DNA of 64,000 nucleotides from Pelagomonas calceolata (GCA_918797485.1 CAKKNE010000007.1:5001-69000), one strand, 5' to 3'; shown: positions 21,654 to 33,203, counted from the stretch's first letter. Numbers and translations are program-made. Notes: generated by a model from the letters alone, not told the origin.

Positions 21654-21742
21654 ACTAAACTGTTTAGTTTAAAATTGGTTATATTTATAATGAACAGATG
21701 ATTTTAAACAACTACAATCAATTTTTATTAATTTTCAAAAAA

Positions 21743-23326
21743 TTATTTTTTAGTTTTAACAACTAAACATTCGGTTGTTAAAATCATGCTAGCAATTGAA
21801 GACGCATTTTGTAGAGTTGTGCGTGAAACTTTAGCTGGGTCAATGATACCCTTTTCGTACATATTTCCAAAAGTTTCGTCAAAAGCGTCATAACCTATTT
21901 CAAAATCTTGTTCTTGAAGAGTATTAATGACTAAAGCACCATTTTTACCACCATTTTCTACGATTCGTTTAAGTGGAGTCTCTATTGCTCTAGCAATGAT
22001 TAAAGCACCTAAAAGTTCTTCTTCATTTAGATTATTTTTTGCCCAATTTTTTAAATTCTCAGATAAATGTGCAAATGTTGCACCACCACCTGGTACAATA
22101 CCTTCCTCAATTGCGGCACGAGTTGCATTTATGGCATCTTCGAGACGTAACTTTTTTTCTTTCATTTCAGTTTCCGTTAATGCCCCAACTTTTAGAACGG
22201 CAACACCACCGGAAAGTTTCGCAATACGATCTTGTAATTTCTCTTTCTCATACGCATCATCAGCAAGTGACATTTGTTTACGAAGATTCTCACATTGTAC
22301 TCTAACTTGTGCTTCCGTACCTTCGTTGATAATTGTCGTACTATCTTTTGTAATAATTACTCGTCTTGCTTCACCTAAAAGTTCTAAAGTAGTATTTTTT
22401 AAACTAAAACCGGCATCTTCGGTAATTAATTGTCCATTTGTAAGAATACAAATATCTTCTAAGATTGATTTACGTGTTTGCCCAAACCATGGTGCGCGAA
22501 CAGCTGCAAGATTAGCAATACCTCGTAATTTGTTTAAAACTAATGTCGCTAAAACTTCTTTGTCATAGTCATCTGCAATTATAACAAACGAACGATTCGT
22601 TGGAGTTATTTGTTCTAGAATAGGGATTAATTCTTGTTTTACTTGTGTTATTTTTTTATCCGTAACTAACACATAAGGATTTTCAAGAACTACCTCCATT
22701 TTTTCTGGTCGATTTACGAAATAAGGAGAAACAAAACCTTTTTCAAAACGCATACCTTCAGTAACTTCTAGTTCTGTAAAAGTTGATTTTCCTTCTTCTA
22801 ATGAAATGATTCCGTCACGCCCAACTTTTTCTAATGCATCAGCAATCATATTACCCACAGCGGTATCGTTTCCAGCGGAAACTGATCCAACTTGTGCAAT
22901 TGATTCCATATTTTCAATTGGCTGCGCAAATTCATTAATTTGTTCAATTATGTATCGAGTTGCTTTTTCTATTCCGATTTTTAAAGTTATCGGGTTAGCA
23001 CCAGCAGCAACATTCTTCATTCCTTCTTGAACAATTGCATAAGCTAATACTGTTGATGTAGTTGTTCCATCACCAGCAACATCATTTGTTTTTGATGCAG
23101 CTTGGCGAATAAGAGATACTCCTGTATTTTCAACTGGATCTTCTAATTCAATCTCTTTAGCAATTGTAACGCCATCATTAACGATTTGTGGTGAACCATA
23201 TTGCTTTTCTAGTACTACATTTCGACCACGAGGTCCTAAAGTGACTGCAACAGCCTCCACCATAATTTTCATTCCTTTTTCTAATGCTTTACGGGCATTA
23301 TCTTGGTAAAGAATCTTTTTACTCAT
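21743..23326 (-). CDS. groEL: 60-kDa chaperonin GroEL
   Basis: 527 residues. Nucleotide-binding motif GDGTTT at residues 85-90 and the GGGATFAHL region near 410 are present. Folds stromal proteins, including Rubisco subunits, in a double ring. The C-terminus ends KTKK without the flexible GGM repeat of bacterial GroEL. Divergent from dnaK with a shared 223-nt intergenic region, which suggests joint regulation. The groES partner is not in the window. Confidence 0.98.
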   Translation of the reverse strand: MSKKILYQDNARKALEKGMKIMVEAVAVTLGPRGRNVVLEKQYGSPQIVNDGVTIAKEIELEDPVENTGVSLIRQAASKTNDVAGDGTTTSTVLAYAIVQEGMKNVAAGANPITLKIGIEKATRYIIEQINEFAQPIENMESIAQVGSVSAGNDTAVGNMIADALEKVGRDGIISLEEGKSTFTELEVTEGMRFEKGFVSPYFVNRPEKMEVVLENPYVLVTDKKITQVKQELIPILEQITPTNRSFVIIADDYDKEVLATLVLNKLRGIANLAAVRAPWFGQTRKSILEDICILTNGQLITEDAGFSLKNTTLELLGEARRVIITKDSTTIINEGTEAQVRVQCENLRKQMSLADDAYEKEKLQDRIAKLSGGVAVLKVGALTETEMKEKKLRLEDAINATRAAIEEGIVPGGGATFAHLSENLKNWAKNNLNEEELLGALIIARAIETPLKRIVENGGKNGALVINTLQEQDFEIGYDAFDETFGNMYEKGIIDPAKVSRTTLQNASSIASMILTTECLVVKTKK

Positions 23327-23549
23327 TATTTTAATGTGTTATCTTATCTTAACAAATCAATTATATAATAAATATTCGACCTTAAGCTACTTATTATGAA
23401 AAAAATCTTTCTTTCAAAGTGTGTTGAATTGGGCTGTGATACTTCCCACGAAATTTGCTTTTTTCTTTGTTTATGATTAAAATTGGTAAAAAGGAAGAGA
23501 ATTAAACAAACTATCGAATTCTATTAAAAATTAAAAATAAGAAAAACAT

Positions 23550-25334
23550 ATAGCAAAATCTGTAGGTATTGATTTAGGAACTACAAATTCAGTAGTTGCG
23601 ACTATTGAAGCAACTCAACCAACCGTAATTGTTAATGAGGAAGGTTACCGTACAACGAATTCTATTGTTGCTTATACAAAAACAGGACGTCTTTTAGTTG
23701 GACAAATTGGAAAACGACAAAATATTTTAAATCCAGAAAATACATTTTATTCTGTAAAACGTTTTATTGGTTCAAAAATGTCAGATCTTGATGAAGATTT
23801 AACTAAAATGCCATATAAAGTGAGTGCTGATGAAAATGATAATATCTTATTGGATTGTCCTGCAATGAACCGCACGTTCCGTCCAGAAGAGATTTCGGCA
23901 CAAGTTTTAAAAAGTTTAGCTGAATCTGCAGAAAAGCATATTGGCCAAACGGTTGATAAAGCGGTAATTACTGTACCAGCATATTTTAATGATTCACAAC
24001 GTCAAGCTACACAAGATGCCGGTAAAATTGCAGGTTTAGAAGTATTGCGCATTATTAATGAACCAACTGCTGCGTCACTTGCATACGGATTAGATAAAAA
24101 TGCAAATGAAGTTATTTTAGTATTTGATTTAGGCGGTGGCACATTTGATGTTTCCGTACTTGATGTGGGTGATGGTATATTTGAAGTTTTATCAACTGCA
24201 GGTGATACACGTTTAGGTGGGGATGATTTTGATCAACACATTATTGATTATCTACTTAGTGAATTTACAAAAAAAACGAATGTAGACTTGTCAACTGATC
24301 CGACTTCTTTACAACGTGTAGTTGGCGCAGCTGAAAAGGCTAAAATTGACCTATCTTCTTTAGCTCAAACAACGGTTAAACTGCCGTTCCTTATGGAGGG
24401 AACACAACATTTAGAAGAAACAATCACGCGTGAAAAATTTGAAGAAATTTGTGGTGATCTTATTAATCGTTGCCGTATTCCAGTTGAAACTTCGTTAAGT
24501 GACGCAAATTTATCGAAAGACCAAATTAATCAAGTTGTATTAGTGGGTGGGTCAACTCGTATTCCAGCAGTCCAATCTTTAATTAAAGATGTGCTAGGAA
24601 CGGAACCAAATCAATCTGTAAATCCAGATGAAGTTGTTGCTATTGGTGCGGCAATTCAAGCTGGTATCTTATCGGGTGAAGTTAAAGATATCTTATTATT
24701 AGATGTTACGCCTTTAACTTTAGGTGTAGAAACACTAGGTGGAATCTTTTCACCAATGATTCAACGCAATACAACAATTCCAACGAAAACGACAGAAACT
24801 TTTTCAACTGCCATGGATAATCAACCGAGCGTTGAAATTAAAATTTTCCAAGGTGAACGTGAATTTGCAAAAGATAACAAAAGTTTAGGAGTATTTACTT
24901 TAAGTGGTATTGAACCTGCAAGACGTGGGGTTCCTCAAATTGAAGTTACTTTTGATATTGATGTAAATGGTGTTTTATCTGTTACAGCTCAAGATAAGGG
25001 GACTGGAAAACAAGCCGATATTACAATTTCAGGCGCATCAAATTTAGATCAAAATGAAATTGATCAAATGGTAGAAGACGCAGAAAAGTTTGCCGCTGCC
25101 GATAAGGAAAAAAGTGGTGAAGTTGCTCTAAAAAATCAAGTAGATATGCTTTGTTATCAACTTGAAAAGAAAGCTGAAACGGCTGATTTAACTCCGGAAT
25201 TAAAAGAAAAAGTGACAACAAGTATTTCTTCATGTCGTGAAATTTTACAAGGACAAGATCTTACGAACTTATCTTCTGAATACGAAAAATTACAACAAGT
25301 CTATGCTGAAGTTATGGGACAAACAAAATCTTAA
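23550..25334 (+). CDS. dnaK: Hsp70 chaperone DnaK, probable ATA start
   Basis: The first in-frame ATG is at 23778, but the reading frame is open and clearly DnaK-like back to 23550: [13 protein letters not shown], the phosphate-1 loop needed for ATP binding, is encoded at 23553-23591. A TAA at 23538-23540 closes the frame. No ATG, GTG or TTG lies between it and the conserved part, so the codon in the usual Met position is ATA. From there the protein has 594 residues, a normal size. DLGGGT (about 193-198) and the substrate-binding domain are intact. Confidence 0.9.
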   Translation: MAKSVGIDLGTTNSVVATIEATQPTVIVNEEGYRTTNSIVAYTKTGRLLVGQIGKRQNILNPENTFYSVKRFIGSKMSDLDEDLTKMPYKVSADENDNILLDCPAMNRTFRPEEISAQVLKSLAESAEKHIGQTVDKAVITVPAYFNDSQRQATQDAGKIAGLEVLRIINEPTAASLAYGLDKNANEVILVFDLGGGTFDVSVLDVGDGIFEVLSTAGDTRLGGDDFDQHIIDYLLSEFTKKTNVDLSTDPTSLQRVVGAAEKAKIDLSSLAQTTVKLPFLMEGTQHLEETITREKFEEICGDLINRCRIPVETSLSDANLSKDQINQVVLVGGSTRIPAVQSLIKDVLGTEPNQSVNPDEVVAIGAAIQAGILSGEVKDILLLDVTPLTLGVETLGGIFSPMIQRNTTIPTKTTETFSTAMDNQPSVEIKIFQGEREFAKDNKSLGVFTLSGIEPARRGVPQIEVTFDIDVNGVLSVTAQDKGTGKQADITISGASNLDQNEIDQMVEDAEKFAAADKEKSGEVALKNQVDMLCYQLEKKAETADLTPELKEKVTTSISSCREILQGQDLTNLSSEYEKLQQVYAEVMGQTKS

Positions 25335-25357
25335 TCCTAATAAAATTAGATAAAAAA

Positions 25358-25384
25358 TTTATAGTACCTTAAAGGTACTATAAA
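25358..25384 (+). terminator. Terminator after dnaK
   Basis: 13-bp stem TTTATAGTACCTT / AAGGTACTATAAA with one central A, 24 nt after the dnaK stop and before the minus-strand trnD. Confidence 0.7.
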
Positions 25385-25401
25385 AATCGTAGTCGTTTAA
25401 C

Positions 25402-25475
25402 CGGGATTGACGGGACTCGAACCCGCAACTTCCGCCGTGACAGGGCGGTGCTCTAACCAATTGAACTACAATCCC
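25402..25475 (-). tRNA. trnD(GUC): tRNA-Asp (GUC)
   Basis: Acceptor GGGATTG / CAATCCC, anticodon arm CGCCCTGTCACGGCG with GUC, T-arm GCGGGTTCGAGTCCCGT. Confidence 0.97.
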
Positions 25476-25509
25476 TTTTTTTTATTTCAAAACTAAATAA
25501 GTTTTGATA

Positions 25510-25595
25510 GGAGAGAGAGGGATTCGAACCCCCGGTACCCAACGGGTACATCTGATTTCAAATCAGGCGCATTCGACCAACTCTGCCATCTCTCC
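25510..25595 (-). tRNA. trnS(UGA): tRNA-Ser (UGA)
   Basis: 86 nt with a long variable stem (GTACCCGTTGGGTAC). Anticodon arm CTGATTTGAAATCAG gives UGA. Second serine tRNA of the window, with trnS(GCU). Confidence 0.97.
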
Positions 25596-25679
25596 AATAA
25601 AAATTATTTAATTAAAAGATAATATATCAAATAAGTTTTATTTTTGTCACTATCAAGTCAAAATTAAATTAATTTTAAT

Positions 25680-26099
25680 CTAACTTTCAAATGTACCTTT
25701 TCCAGAAAATTTAACAGCAACAGGATTTGGATTTTTACCAATTGAGAATTGACGATTATTTGCTTGAACACGCCCTTCATTTGATTTTTCAGGGAATACT
25801 CCATCTTTTGGATGTAAGTATTGAACTTCACCACTTGGAAAAATTCGATAAATTTTATAATCGTTTATTTTAAATGTTCTCAACTGAGTGCCTAATGCTA
25901 GACATTGTTCTTTTCGTGCTAAATATAAAAGATTTTGTCCTGTACGCATAATGGCAGCTCCACCAGTTGGCATTTCAAAAATTTGAGATTTTGCACTGCT
26001 CCATGTAATTGCATATTTTTCTTCGATTTGGGCAGCACGTAACCAGCCTCCAGTACTCCCACCAAATATAGGTGTTTGAATTTGTGAATCTAATGTCAT
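25680..26099 (-). CDS. psaD: Photosystem I subunit II (PsaD)
   Basis: 139 residues. The [21 protein letters not shown]-terminus and [20 protein letters not shown] segment are diagnostic. Stromal PSI subunit that forms the ferredoxin docking site. Encoded in the plastid in red-lineage algae but in the nucleus of plants. Confidence 0.98.
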   Translation of the reverse strand: MTLDSQIQTPIFGGSTGGWLRAAQIEEKYAITWSSAKSQIFEMPTGGAAIMRTGQNLLYLARKEQCLALGTQLRTFKINDYKIYRIFPSGEVQYLHPKDGVFPEKSNEGRVQANNRQFSIGKNPNPVAVKFSGKGTFES

Positions 26100-26204
26100 A
26101 CTTTTTATTTAAGAGCTCTCTACTAAATACGGTTAAAATACATTATAACTGAGTATTACGAAAATAATCTTAAATTCTTATAAATTGTGTAAATAACCTG
26201 TTAT

Positions 26205-26278
26205 TAGCGGAGAATGGATTTGAACCATTGACCTTCGGGTTATGAGCCCAACGAGCTACCAAACTGCTCTACTCCGCG
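26205..26278 (-). tRNA. trnfM(CAU): Initiator tRNA-fMet (CAU)
   Basis: Anticodon loop CTCATAA and the typical initiator body (CGCGGAGTAGAGCAGTTTGG). The first acceptor pair is mismatched (C1 against U72), the feature that lets the formylase recognise initiator tRNA. Confidence 0.96.
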
Positions 26279-26355
26279 ATATACGATATATCGTATCATA
26301 TATTAATTTATTTTGGTAAATTATTTAATTAAGTAATCATTAATAACGACGCTCT

Positions 26356-27813
26356 ATGTCTGATGTAAAAAATAAAAGTTTATCGACTATTGATCAACTA
26401 GTTAGTCAACCGTACAAATACGGTTTCGAAACGGAAATCGAAAATGAAAGAATCCCTGTTGGTTTAGATGAAAACACAGTTCGTCTATTATCAGAAAAAA
26501 AGAATGAACCCGAATTTATGCGGAAGTCACGATTGCAAGCGTTTAAAGTTTGGCAAGAATTGACCGAACCCAATTGGGCTGAGTTAAAACATCCTAAAAT
26601 CGATTACCAAGGAATAACATATTATTCAGCGCCAAAAAGAAAAAAGAAATTAAATGATTTATCGGAGGTTGATCCGGAATTGTTAAAAACTTTTGATAAA
26701 TTAGGGATTTCATTGAATGAACAAAAACGTTTATCCAATGTCGCAGTGGATGCCGTATTTGATAGTGTTTCCATTGCTACGACTTTTAAGAAAGAATTAG
26801 CAAAAGCTGGCGTAATATTTTGTCCAATTTCTGAAGCAATTCAAAAATATCCAGATTTAATAAAAAGGTATTTAGGTAAAGTAGTTCCCTCAGGTGATAA
26901 TTATTTCGCTGCTTTAAATAGTGCTGTTTTTAGTGATGGTTCATTTTGTTATGTGCCAAAACATATTCAATGTCCTTTAGAATTGTCTACATATTTTCGT
27001 ATTAATGATGAAGAATCAGGTCAATTCGAACGAACACTCATTATTGCAGAACAAAATAGTTATGTAAGTTATCTTGAAGGTTGTACCGCCCCGCAACGCG
27101 ATAAAAATCAATTACATGCCGCGATTGTTGAATTAATAGCACTTGAAAATGCTGAAATAAAATATTCAACAGTACAAAATTGGTATGCAGGGAATGAAAA
27201 AGGTTTGGGGGGAATTTATAACTTTGTAACAAAACGCGGACTTTGCTCGGGAAAAAATGCTAAAATTTCTTGGACACAAATTGAAACAGGTTCTGCAATT
27301 ACTTGGAAGTACCCAAGTTGTATATTAGTTGGTGATGGCTCAATAGGAGAATTTTATTCGGTTGCTTTAACAAATAATTATCAACAAGCAGATACTGGGA
27401 CTAAAATGGTGCATATTGGTAAAAATACCAAAAGTACGATTATATCAAAAGGTATTTCAGCCGGAAATTCGAAAAATAGTTACAGAGGATTGGTTAAAAT
27501 TTCACCTAAAGCGGAAGGGGCTCGTAACTTTTCACAATGCGATTCTTTACTAATTGGCGATAATTCAAAAGCAAATACTTTTCCGTATATTGAAGTCAAA
27601 AATTCAACTACACAAGTCGAACATGAAGCATCAGTTTCAAAAATCGGGGAAGAACAACTTTTCTATTTTTTACAACGTGGGATTGACGTTGAACAAGCAA
27701 TTAGTCTAATGATAAGTGGTTTTTGTCATGACGTTTTTCTAAAACTACCAATGGAGTTTTCTGTAGAAGCAGACAAATTATTAAGTTTGAAATTAGAGGG
27801 ATCAATTGGATAA
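26356..27813 (+). CDS. sufB: Fe-S cluster assembly protein SufB
   Basis: 485 residues (old name ycf24). Scaffold component of the SUF system for Fe-S clusters in the plastid, working with SufC and SufD. Motifs seen: YLEGCTAP near 237 and [13 protein letters not shown] near 364, then the conserved C-terminal [21 protein letters not shown]. sufC, often adjacent in red algae, is not next to it here. Its stop lies inside the following terminator palindrome. Confidence 0.97.
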   Translation: MSDVKNKSLSTIDQLVSQPYKYGFETEIENERIPVGLDENTVRLLSEKKNEPEFMRKSRLQAFKVWQELTEPNWAELKHPKIDYQGITYYSAPKRKKKLNDLSEVDPELLKTFDKLGISLNEQKRLSNVAVDAVFDSVSIATTFKKELAKAGVIFCPISEAIQKYPDLIKRYLGKVVPSGDNYFAALNSAVFSDGSFCYVPKHIQCPLELSTYFRINDEESGQFERTLIIAEQNSYVSYLEGCTAPQRDKNQLHAAIVELIALENAEIKYSTVQNWYAGNEKGLGGIYNFVTKRGLCSGKNAKISWTQIETGSAITWKYPSCILVGDGSIGEFYSVALTNNYQQADTGTKMVHIGKNTKSTIISKGISAGNSKNSYRGLVKISPKAEGARNFSQCDSLLIGDNSKANTFPYIEVKNSTTQVEHEASVSKIGEEQLFYFLQRGIDVEQAISLMISGFCHDVFLKLPMEFSVEADKLLSLKLEGSIG

Positions 27814-27850
27814 AAAGGAACAATAGAAATAATTTCTATTGTTCCTTTTT
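27812..27850. terminator. Bidirectional terminator between sufB and psbC
   Basis: A 39-nt palindrome (AAAAAGGAACAATAGAAAT and complement, single central base) between convergent sufB and psbC. It begins within the sufB TAA stop codon and ends 21 nt from the psbC stop. Confidence 0.85.
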
Positions 27851-27870
27851 ACTTATTTTTATGATTTTAA

Positions 27871-29244
27871 TTAATCAATTGGACGCATACTTAAAACTGG
27901 TTCGTTTTCACGGTTAATACCTTTTTCGAAACCAGCTGCCGCTGCACGAGCACGACCTGAATGCCACCAGTGTCCTACTAATAAGAAGAACGATAAGAAC
28001 CAGTGAGAACATGTTAACCATGAACGTGGAGATACGTAGTTTACTGAGTTAATCTCAGTTGCTACACCACCTACAGAGTTTAATGATCCTAATGGCGCAT
28101 GAGTCATGTATTCAGCTGCACGACGCTCTTGCCAAGGTTGGATATCACTTCGAATTTTATTGATATCTAAACCATTTGGTCCACGAAGAGGCTCAACCCA
28201 TGGAGCACGTAAATCCCAGAAACGCATTGTCTCACCACCGAAGATAACTTCTCCACTAGGTGAACGCATTAAGTATTTACCTAAACCAGTCGGACCTTGT
28301 GCTGAAGCTACGTTAGCACCAAGACGTTGGTCACGTACTAGGAATGTAAATGTTTGTGCTTGTGAAGCTTCTGGTCCTGTTGGGCCATAGAATTCACTAG
28401 GATAAGCAGTATTGTTGTACCATGCGTAAGTTGAAGCAGCGTAACCCATTAATGATAACGCAGCTAAACTGTACGATAAGTACGCTTCACCAGACCAAAC
28501 AAAGGCACGACGTGCCCATGCGAATGGCTTAGTAACAATGTGGAAAATACCACCAGTGATACATAAAAGGCTAACCCAAATATGCCCACCAACTAAATCT
28601 TCTAAGTTATTGATAGATACAATCCAACCATCTCCACCAAAAGGTGACTTTAATACATAATTAAAGATAACGAATGGGTTTAAAGTTGGGTTTGTAATTA
28701 AACGAACATCTCCACCACCTGGTGACCATGTATCGTATAAACCACCAAATACTGTCGCTTTAAGAACAAGTAAGTATGAACCAATTCCTAGTAAACATAA
28801 GTGAATACCTAAAATTGTTGTCATCTTATTCTTATCACGCCAGTCGTAACCGAAGAATGGGAATGATTCTTCTAATGTATCAGGTCCAATTAAAGAGTGG
28901 TAAATACCACCAATACCTAATACTGCAGATGAAATTAAGTGAACAACACCAACAACGAAGTATGGGTATGTATTCACAATTTCACCACCAGGTCCAACAC
29001 CCCAGCCTAAAGTTGCTAAATGTTGTAATAAAATACAACCTTGCTCATATAAAGGCTTCTCTGGAATAAAGTGTGAAACTTCGAAAAGTGTCATTGCACC
29101 ACACCAGAACACCATAACACCAGCATGCGCAACGTGCGCACCTAGTAATTTACCGGATACATTGATTAAGCGGGCATTTCCAGCCCACCAAGCAAAACCT
29201 GTCGATTCAATATCTCGACCTATTATATTAAAGGGCGTTTCCAC
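27871..29244 (-). CDS. psbC: Photosystem II CP43 protein
   Basis: 457 residues from the GTG at 29244. Six-helix chlorophyll-binding antenna of PSII; the lumenal loop with [14 protein letters not shown] contributes to the manganese cluster region. I chose GTG because a strong ribosome-binding site (GAGGAGG, 29254-29260) sits 9 nt upstream. This gives a 17-nt overlap with psbD, as known for other plastids. The alternative in-frame ATG at 29280 adds 12 residues and makes a 53-nt overlap. Confidence 0.97.
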   Translation of the reverse strand: METPFNIIGRDIESTGFAWWAGNARLINVSGKLLGAHVAHAGVMVFWCGAMTLFEVSHFIPEKPLYEQGCILLQHLATLGWGVGPGGEIVNTYPYFVVGVVHLISSAVLGIGGIYHSLIGPDTLEESFPFFGYDWRDKNKMTTILGIHLCLLGIGSYLLVLKATVFGGLYDTWSPGGGDVRLITNPTLNPFVIFNYVLKSPFGGDGWIVSINNLEDLVGGHIWVSLLCITGGIFHIVTKPFAWARRAFVWSGEAYLSYSLAALSLMGYAASTYAWYNNTAYPSEFYGPTGPEASQAQTFTFLVRDQRLGANVASAQGPTGLGKYLMRSPSGEVIFGGETMRFWDLRAPWVEPLRGPNGLDINKIRSDIQPWQERRAAEYMTHAPLGSLNSVGGVATEINSVNYVSPRSWLTCSHWFLSFFLLVGHWWHSGRARAAAAGFEKGINRENEPVLSMRPID

Positions 29245-30283
29245 GTGGTAAAACCTCCTCAGGGAATATGAAGTTTTCATGTGGTTGGTCTTGAGCGGCC
29301 ATCCACGCACGAATACCTTCGTTTAATAAAATATTTTTAGTGTAGAATGTTTCGAATTCTGGATCTTCAGCAGCACGTAGCTCTTGAGATACGAAATCGT
29401 ATGAACGTAAGTTTAATGCTAATCCTACAACACCAATAGCACTAGTCCATAAACCAACTACTGGAACAAATAGCATAAAGAAGTGTAACCAACGCTTATT
29501 AGAGAAAGCAACACCAAAAATTTGTGACCAGAAACGGTTAGCTGTTACGAATGAATACGTTTCCTCTGATTGAGTTGGCGTAAACGCACGGAATGTGTTT
29601 GCCGCATCACCATCTTCAAATAATGTATTCTCTACTGTTGCACCATGGATAGCACATAATAACGCACCACCTAAAATACCAGCAACACCCATCATGTGGA
29701 ATGGGTTTAATGTCCAGTTATGGAAACCTTGTAAGAATAATAAGAAACGGAAAATTGCTGCAACACCAAAGCTTGGAGCAAAGAACCAACTTGCTTGACC
29801 TAATGGGTATACAAGGAATACTGAAACGAAAATTGAAATTGGACCAGAGAACGCAAGTGCGTTATATGGACGAATACCTACTAATCGAGCAATTTCAAAT
29901 TGGCGTAAACAGAAACCAATTAAACCAAAAGCACCATGTAATGCTACAAAAGTCCAAAGACCACCGATTTGACACCAACGTGTGAAATCACCTTGTGCTT
30001 CTGGACCCCATAATAAGATAAGAGAGTGTCCCATACTATTAGCAGGAGTTGATACTGCTGCTGTTAAGAAGTTACATCCTTCTAGGTATGAACTAGCAAG
30101 TCCATGAGTGTACCATGAAGTTACAAAAGTTGTTCCTGTAAACCATCCCCCAACTGCTAAATATGCACAAGGGAAACATAATAAACCAGACCATCCAACG
30201 AATACGAAACGATCACGTTTTAACCAATCATCGGCTAAATCGAAAATCGCGCGTTCTTGAGTTTGTCCTACTGCGGCTGTCAT
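29228..30283 (-). CDS. psbD: Photosystem II D2 protein
   Basis: 351 residues, 5 membrane helices. Reaction-centre core partner of D1; psbA is not in the window. The segment [18 protein letters not shown] and the [22 protein letters not shown] region with the chlorophyll and iron ligand histidines are intact. Forms a dicistron with psbC, overlapping its start. Confidence 0.99.
   Translation of the reverse strand: MTAAVGQTQERAIFDLADDWLKRDRFVFVGWSGLLCFPCAYLAVGGWFTGTTFVTSWYTHGLASSYLEGCNFLTAAVSTPANSMGHSLILLWGPEAQGDFTRWCQIGGLWTFVALHGAFGLIGFCLRQFEIARLVGIRPYNALAFSGPISIFVSVFLVYPLGQASWFFAPSFGVAAIFRFLLFLQGFHNWTLNPFHMMGVAGILGGALLCAIHGATVENTLFEDGDAANTFRAFTPTQSEETYSFVTANRFWSQIFGVAFSNKRWLHFFMLFVPVVGLWTSAIGVVGLALNLRSYDFVSQELRAAEDPEFETFYTKNILLNEGIRAWMAAQDQPHENFIFPEEVLPRGNAL
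29254..29260 (-). promoter_or_regulatory. Ribosome-binding site of psbC inside psbD
   Basis: Minus-strand GAGGAGG within the last codons of psbD, 9 nt before the GTG at 29244. It decides the psbC start and allows initiation independent of psbD translation. Confidence 0.85.
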
Positions 30284-30510
30284 AATAAAAAACTAAATAC
30301 TATTCTTTAAATAACCTTTTCATGATTATTTATCTTTGCGACTCTTTTTTGTCATTTACTATATTATTGTAGTGCAAAATTGCTTTTTTGACCGTATAAA
30401 GACGAGATATTTTTTAAGAGTAAAATATATTGGTATATAATTTTTCTATTCTTATTCGTGTATGAGGGTTGTTTATTTTTTAAAAATGGGGTATAAAATA
30501 TATTGTTATA

Positions 30511-30583
30511 GCCGGGATAGCTCAGTTGGTAGAGCAGTGGATTGAAGATCCTCGTGTCAGCAGTTCGAATCTGCTTCCTGGCA
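30511..30583 (+). tRNA. trnF(GAA): tRNA-Phe (GAA)
   Basis: 73 nt, acceptor GCCGGGA / TCCTGGC with one G-U pair, anticodon loop TTGAAGA with GAA. The anticodon stem (GTGGA / TCCTC) holds one T-T mismatch. Confidence 0.95.
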
Positions 30584-30702
30584 TTTTTTAACTTTAAGGA
30601 ATTTTTTATATTTTTACTGTAAAATAAGATACGTGGACGTAGTTTAAAAAAATTAGGAATAGCTCTTTCTGATTTACACCAATTATTTTATAAAATTATA
30701 AT

Positions 30703-30828
30703 ATGGATAATTTCAAGACATATTTATCAACGGCACCAGTTTTACTTACTGTTTGGATGAGTTTCACTGCAGGCTTGTTAATTGAAGCAAATCGTTTTTA
30801 TCCGGATGCCTTATTCATGGGTTATTAA
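30703..30828 (+). CDS. psaJ: Photosystem I subunit IX (PsaJ)
   Basis: 41 residues. [14 protein letters not shown], one membrane span and [11 protein letters not shown] are the PsaJ signature. It binds PSI near PsaF. In most red-lineage plastids psaF lies just upstream; here trnF does, so the pair has been split. Confidence 0.97.
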   Translation: MDNFKTYLSTAPVLLTVWMSFTAGLLIEANRFYPDALFMGY

Positions 30829-30859
30829 CATTGTTTCTTTATACTATAAAAAAGGAATA

Positions 30860-30893
30860 AAAATATAGGTGCTCATGTTAGTGCCTATATTTT
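30860..30893 (+). terminator. Terminator after psaJ
   Basis: 10-bp stem AAAATATAGG / CCTATATTTT about 30 nt after the psaJ stop, before the ribosomal operon leader. Confidence 0.65.
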
Positions 30894-31013
30894 AACATAT
30901 TATACATAACTTATGGACTTTGGTTTGATTTTTTTCTATTCTTGTTATACCAATTGTGCAATTTTTAAGGCAATTGTGTAGAGTTTAACGTTAATTATTA
31001 ATTTCTCGATAAC

Positions 31014-31649
31014 ATGCCGTTAGGAATTTTAGGTAATAAAATTGGTATGACCCAAATCGTTGACGAATTGGGAAATTTAGTACCAGTTACTATTTTACGC
31101 GCCGGACCTTGCACTGTGACTCAGATAAAAACCGCAGAAACAGATGGCTACAATGCTGTGCAACTTGGATATGCGCAAGTTTCTTCTAAAATTTTAAATA
31201 AACCACAAATTGGTCATTTAGAGAAAGTTGGCGTCCCACTTTTGCGTTATTTGCATGAGTATAAAGTTAGCGATACAAATGAGTTAACTCTCGGACAAAA
31301 TTTAGGAGTTGATATTTTTGAGGCCGGGAACCTTGTCGATGTAACTGGAAAAAGTATCGGTAAAGGTTTTGCAGGTTTGCAAAAACGTCATAATTTTGGT
31401 CGTGGTCCTATGACACATGGTTCAAAAAACCACCGTGCCCCTGGTTCTATTGGAGCTGGTACAACGCCAGGTCGTGTATATCCAGGTAAAAAAATGGCCG
31501 GTCAATTAGGTGCGAAGCAGGTCACAATTAAAAAACTAAAAGTGTTGATTGTTGATGCTGAAAACAATTTAATTATTGTAAAAGGAGCTGTTCCAGGAAA
31601 ACCTGGAAATTTAATTAGTATCCAACCTTACACGTTTAATACGAAATAG
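31014..31649 (+). CDS. rpl3: 50S ribosomal protein L3
   Basis: 211 residues. First gene of the large ribosomal cluster. Motifs [12 protein letters not shown] and [20 protein letters not shown] are diagnostic of L3. The upstream 180 nt likely carry the operon promoter. Only 9 nt separate it from rpl23: rpl4, normally between them, is missing. Confidence 0.98.
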   Translation: MPLGILGNKIGMTQIVDELGNLVPVTILRAGPCTVTQIKTAETDGYNAVQLGYAQVSSKILNKPQIGHLEKVGVPLLRYLHEYKVSDTNELTLGQNLGVDIFEAGNLVDVTGKSIGKGFAGLQKRHNFGRGPMTHGSKNHRAPGSIGAGTTPGRVYPGKKMAGQLGAKQVTIKKLKVLIVDAENNLIIVKGAVPGKPGNLISIQPYTFNTK

Positions 31650-31658
31650 TTTAATTTT

Positions 31659-32033
31659 ATGGTTCAGAAATCTAAAAAAATATCCAGTGTAAGCTTATTT
31701 TCAAGTACTAGTGATAATTTGGATACGGTTACATCATCTCTTCACCAAGGTGTTTTAATTGACGAGATTAAACAAATTGCAACAACGAAAAAAGCTTTAT
31801 GGTCTTTAGAAGACAAAAAGTATACTTTTCTTGCTTCACCTTTTGTTACAAAAGAATGGATGAAGCGAGCAATTGAGAGCTGTTACAATGTTCGTGTCAT
31901 TAAAATCAATACCTCTAATTTACCTACAAAGAAAAAACGTGTTGGTAAATTTATTGGTTCTAAAGCCAAATTAAAGAAAGTTATTGTTACACTGGATCCA
32001 AATGATGAGATTCCATTATTCTCGGATATTTAG
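31659..32033 (+). CDS. rpl23: 50S ribosomal protein L23 with N-terminal extension
   Basis: 124 residues, about 25-30 longer than usual. The C-terminal part (KYTFLASPFVTKEWMKRAIE, VRVIKINT, KKKRVGKFIGSKAKLKKVIVTL) is clearly L23. The first 35 or so residues are serine-rich and unlike known L23, and the usual KYPVITEKA motif is strongly diverged. L23 lines the peptide exit tunnel and docks SRP and trigger factor. An internal start seems unlikely because no other Met precedes the core. Confidence 0.9.
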   Translation: MVQKSKKISSVSLFSSTSDNLDTVTSSLHQGVLIDEIKQIATTKKALWSLEDKKYTFLASPFVTKEWMKRAIESCYNVRVIKINTSNLPTKKKRVGKFIGSKAKLKKVIVTLDPNDEIPLFSDI

Positions 32034-32057
32034 TTTTATGCATCTTTAATAATTTTT

Positions 32058-32888
32058 ATGGTTATCAAATTATATAAACCAATGACACCGGGTACACGTA
32101 CACGGACGATCATAGATTACAGTGATTTATCAAAAGTAAAACCCGAAAAATCACTATTACGACCGAAACCAAAAAATGCCGGTCGAAATAATAGGGGTGT
32201 AATTACAGTTCGCCATCGTGGTGGTGGACACAAGCAAAAATATCGTAAAATTGATTTTCTTCGTAATAAATTCAATGTCGCTGGTAAAGTAGCTACAATT
32301 GAATATGATCCAAATCGCAATACGAAAATCGCTTTGATTCATTATTCTGATGGTGATAAACGATATATATTATGTCCTGAAGGATTACAGATAGGGGCAG
32401 AAGTCATGTCTGGTCCTGTAGATGTTCCAATTCAAGTTGGGAACGCATTACCATTGTCAATGATTCCACTTGCTACAGAAATTCATAATATTGAATTAAA
32501 TATTTTCCAAGGGGGGAAAATTGTTAGAGCCGCGGGAGCATATGCTACTCTTCTTGCGAAAGTAGGTGATTATGTAACTTTACGTCTACCATCAAAAGAA
32601 GTTCGTTTAGTTCACAAAAATTGTTATGCTACAATTGGTCGTTTATCTAATGCGGATGCGTATGGTGTTCGTTTAGGAAAAGCAGGACGAACTCGTTGGA
32701 TGGGTCGTCGTCCAGTTGTACGTGGTGTTGTTATGAACCCTTGTGATCATCCACATGGTGGTGGTGAGGGACGTTCTCCTATTGGACGAACAAAACCGGT
32801 CACTCCGTGGGGTAAACCAGCGTTAGGCATAAAAACTCGAGCTAAATGTAAGTATAGTGACGTGTTAATTATTCGACGTAAAAAATAA
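32058..32888 (+). CDS. rpl2: 50S ribosomal protein L2
   Basis: 276 residues, full length, no intron. Motifs [21 protein letters not shown] and [22 protein letters not shown]; the latter holds the conserved histidine of the peptidyl-transferase neighbourhood. Confidence 0.99.
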   Translation: MVIKLYKPMTPGTRTRTIIDYSDLSKVKPEKSLLRPKPKNAGRNNRGVITVRHRGGGHKQKYRKIDFLRNKFNVAGKVATIEYDPNRNTKIALIHYSDGDKRYILCPEGLQIGAEVMSGPVDVPIQVGNALPLSMIPLATEIHNIELNIFQGGKIVRAAGAYATLLAKVGDYVTLRLPSKEVRLVHKNCYATIGRLSNADAYGVRLGKAGRTRWMGRRPVVRGVVMNPCDHPHGGGEGRSPIGRTKPVTPWGKPALGIKTRAKCKYSDVLIIRRKK

Positions 32889-32897
32889 AAATCAGTA

Positions 32898-33176
32898 ATG
32901 GGAAGATCTATAAAAAAAGGGCCTTTTGTTGCTTATCATTTGTTAAAAAAGGTTGAAGTTTTAAACGAAAAAGGAACTTCAGAAGTTATTAAAACATGGT
33001 CGCGGGCGTCTACTATTATGCCGTCTATGATCGGGCACACAATCGCTGTTTATAATGGTCGTATTCATGTTCCTGTTCTTATTACGGAACAACTAATAGG
33101 TCATAAACTAGGTGAATTCGCCCCAACTCGAACATTTCGTTCACACATAAAAGCAGATAAAAATGCTCGAAGATAA
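32898..33176 (+). CDS. rps19: 30S ribosomal protein S19
   Basis: 92 residues. [18 protein letters not shown] and [16 protein letters not shown] identify S19 of the 30S head. Nine nt after rpl2 in the S10-operon order. Confidence 0.98.
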   Translation: MGRSIKKGPFVAYHLLKKVEVLNEKGTSEVIKTWSRASTIMPSMIGHTIAVYNGRIHVPVLITEQLIGHKLGEFAPTRTFRSHIKADKNARR

Positions 33177-33203
33177 TTTTTACATTTTAAAAGAAGTTTG
33201 TTC

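Noticed and set aside
29245-29310. Longer psbC starting at 29310
   Set aside because: This is an in-frame extension within psbD; the strong ribosome-binding site points to GTG at 29244.
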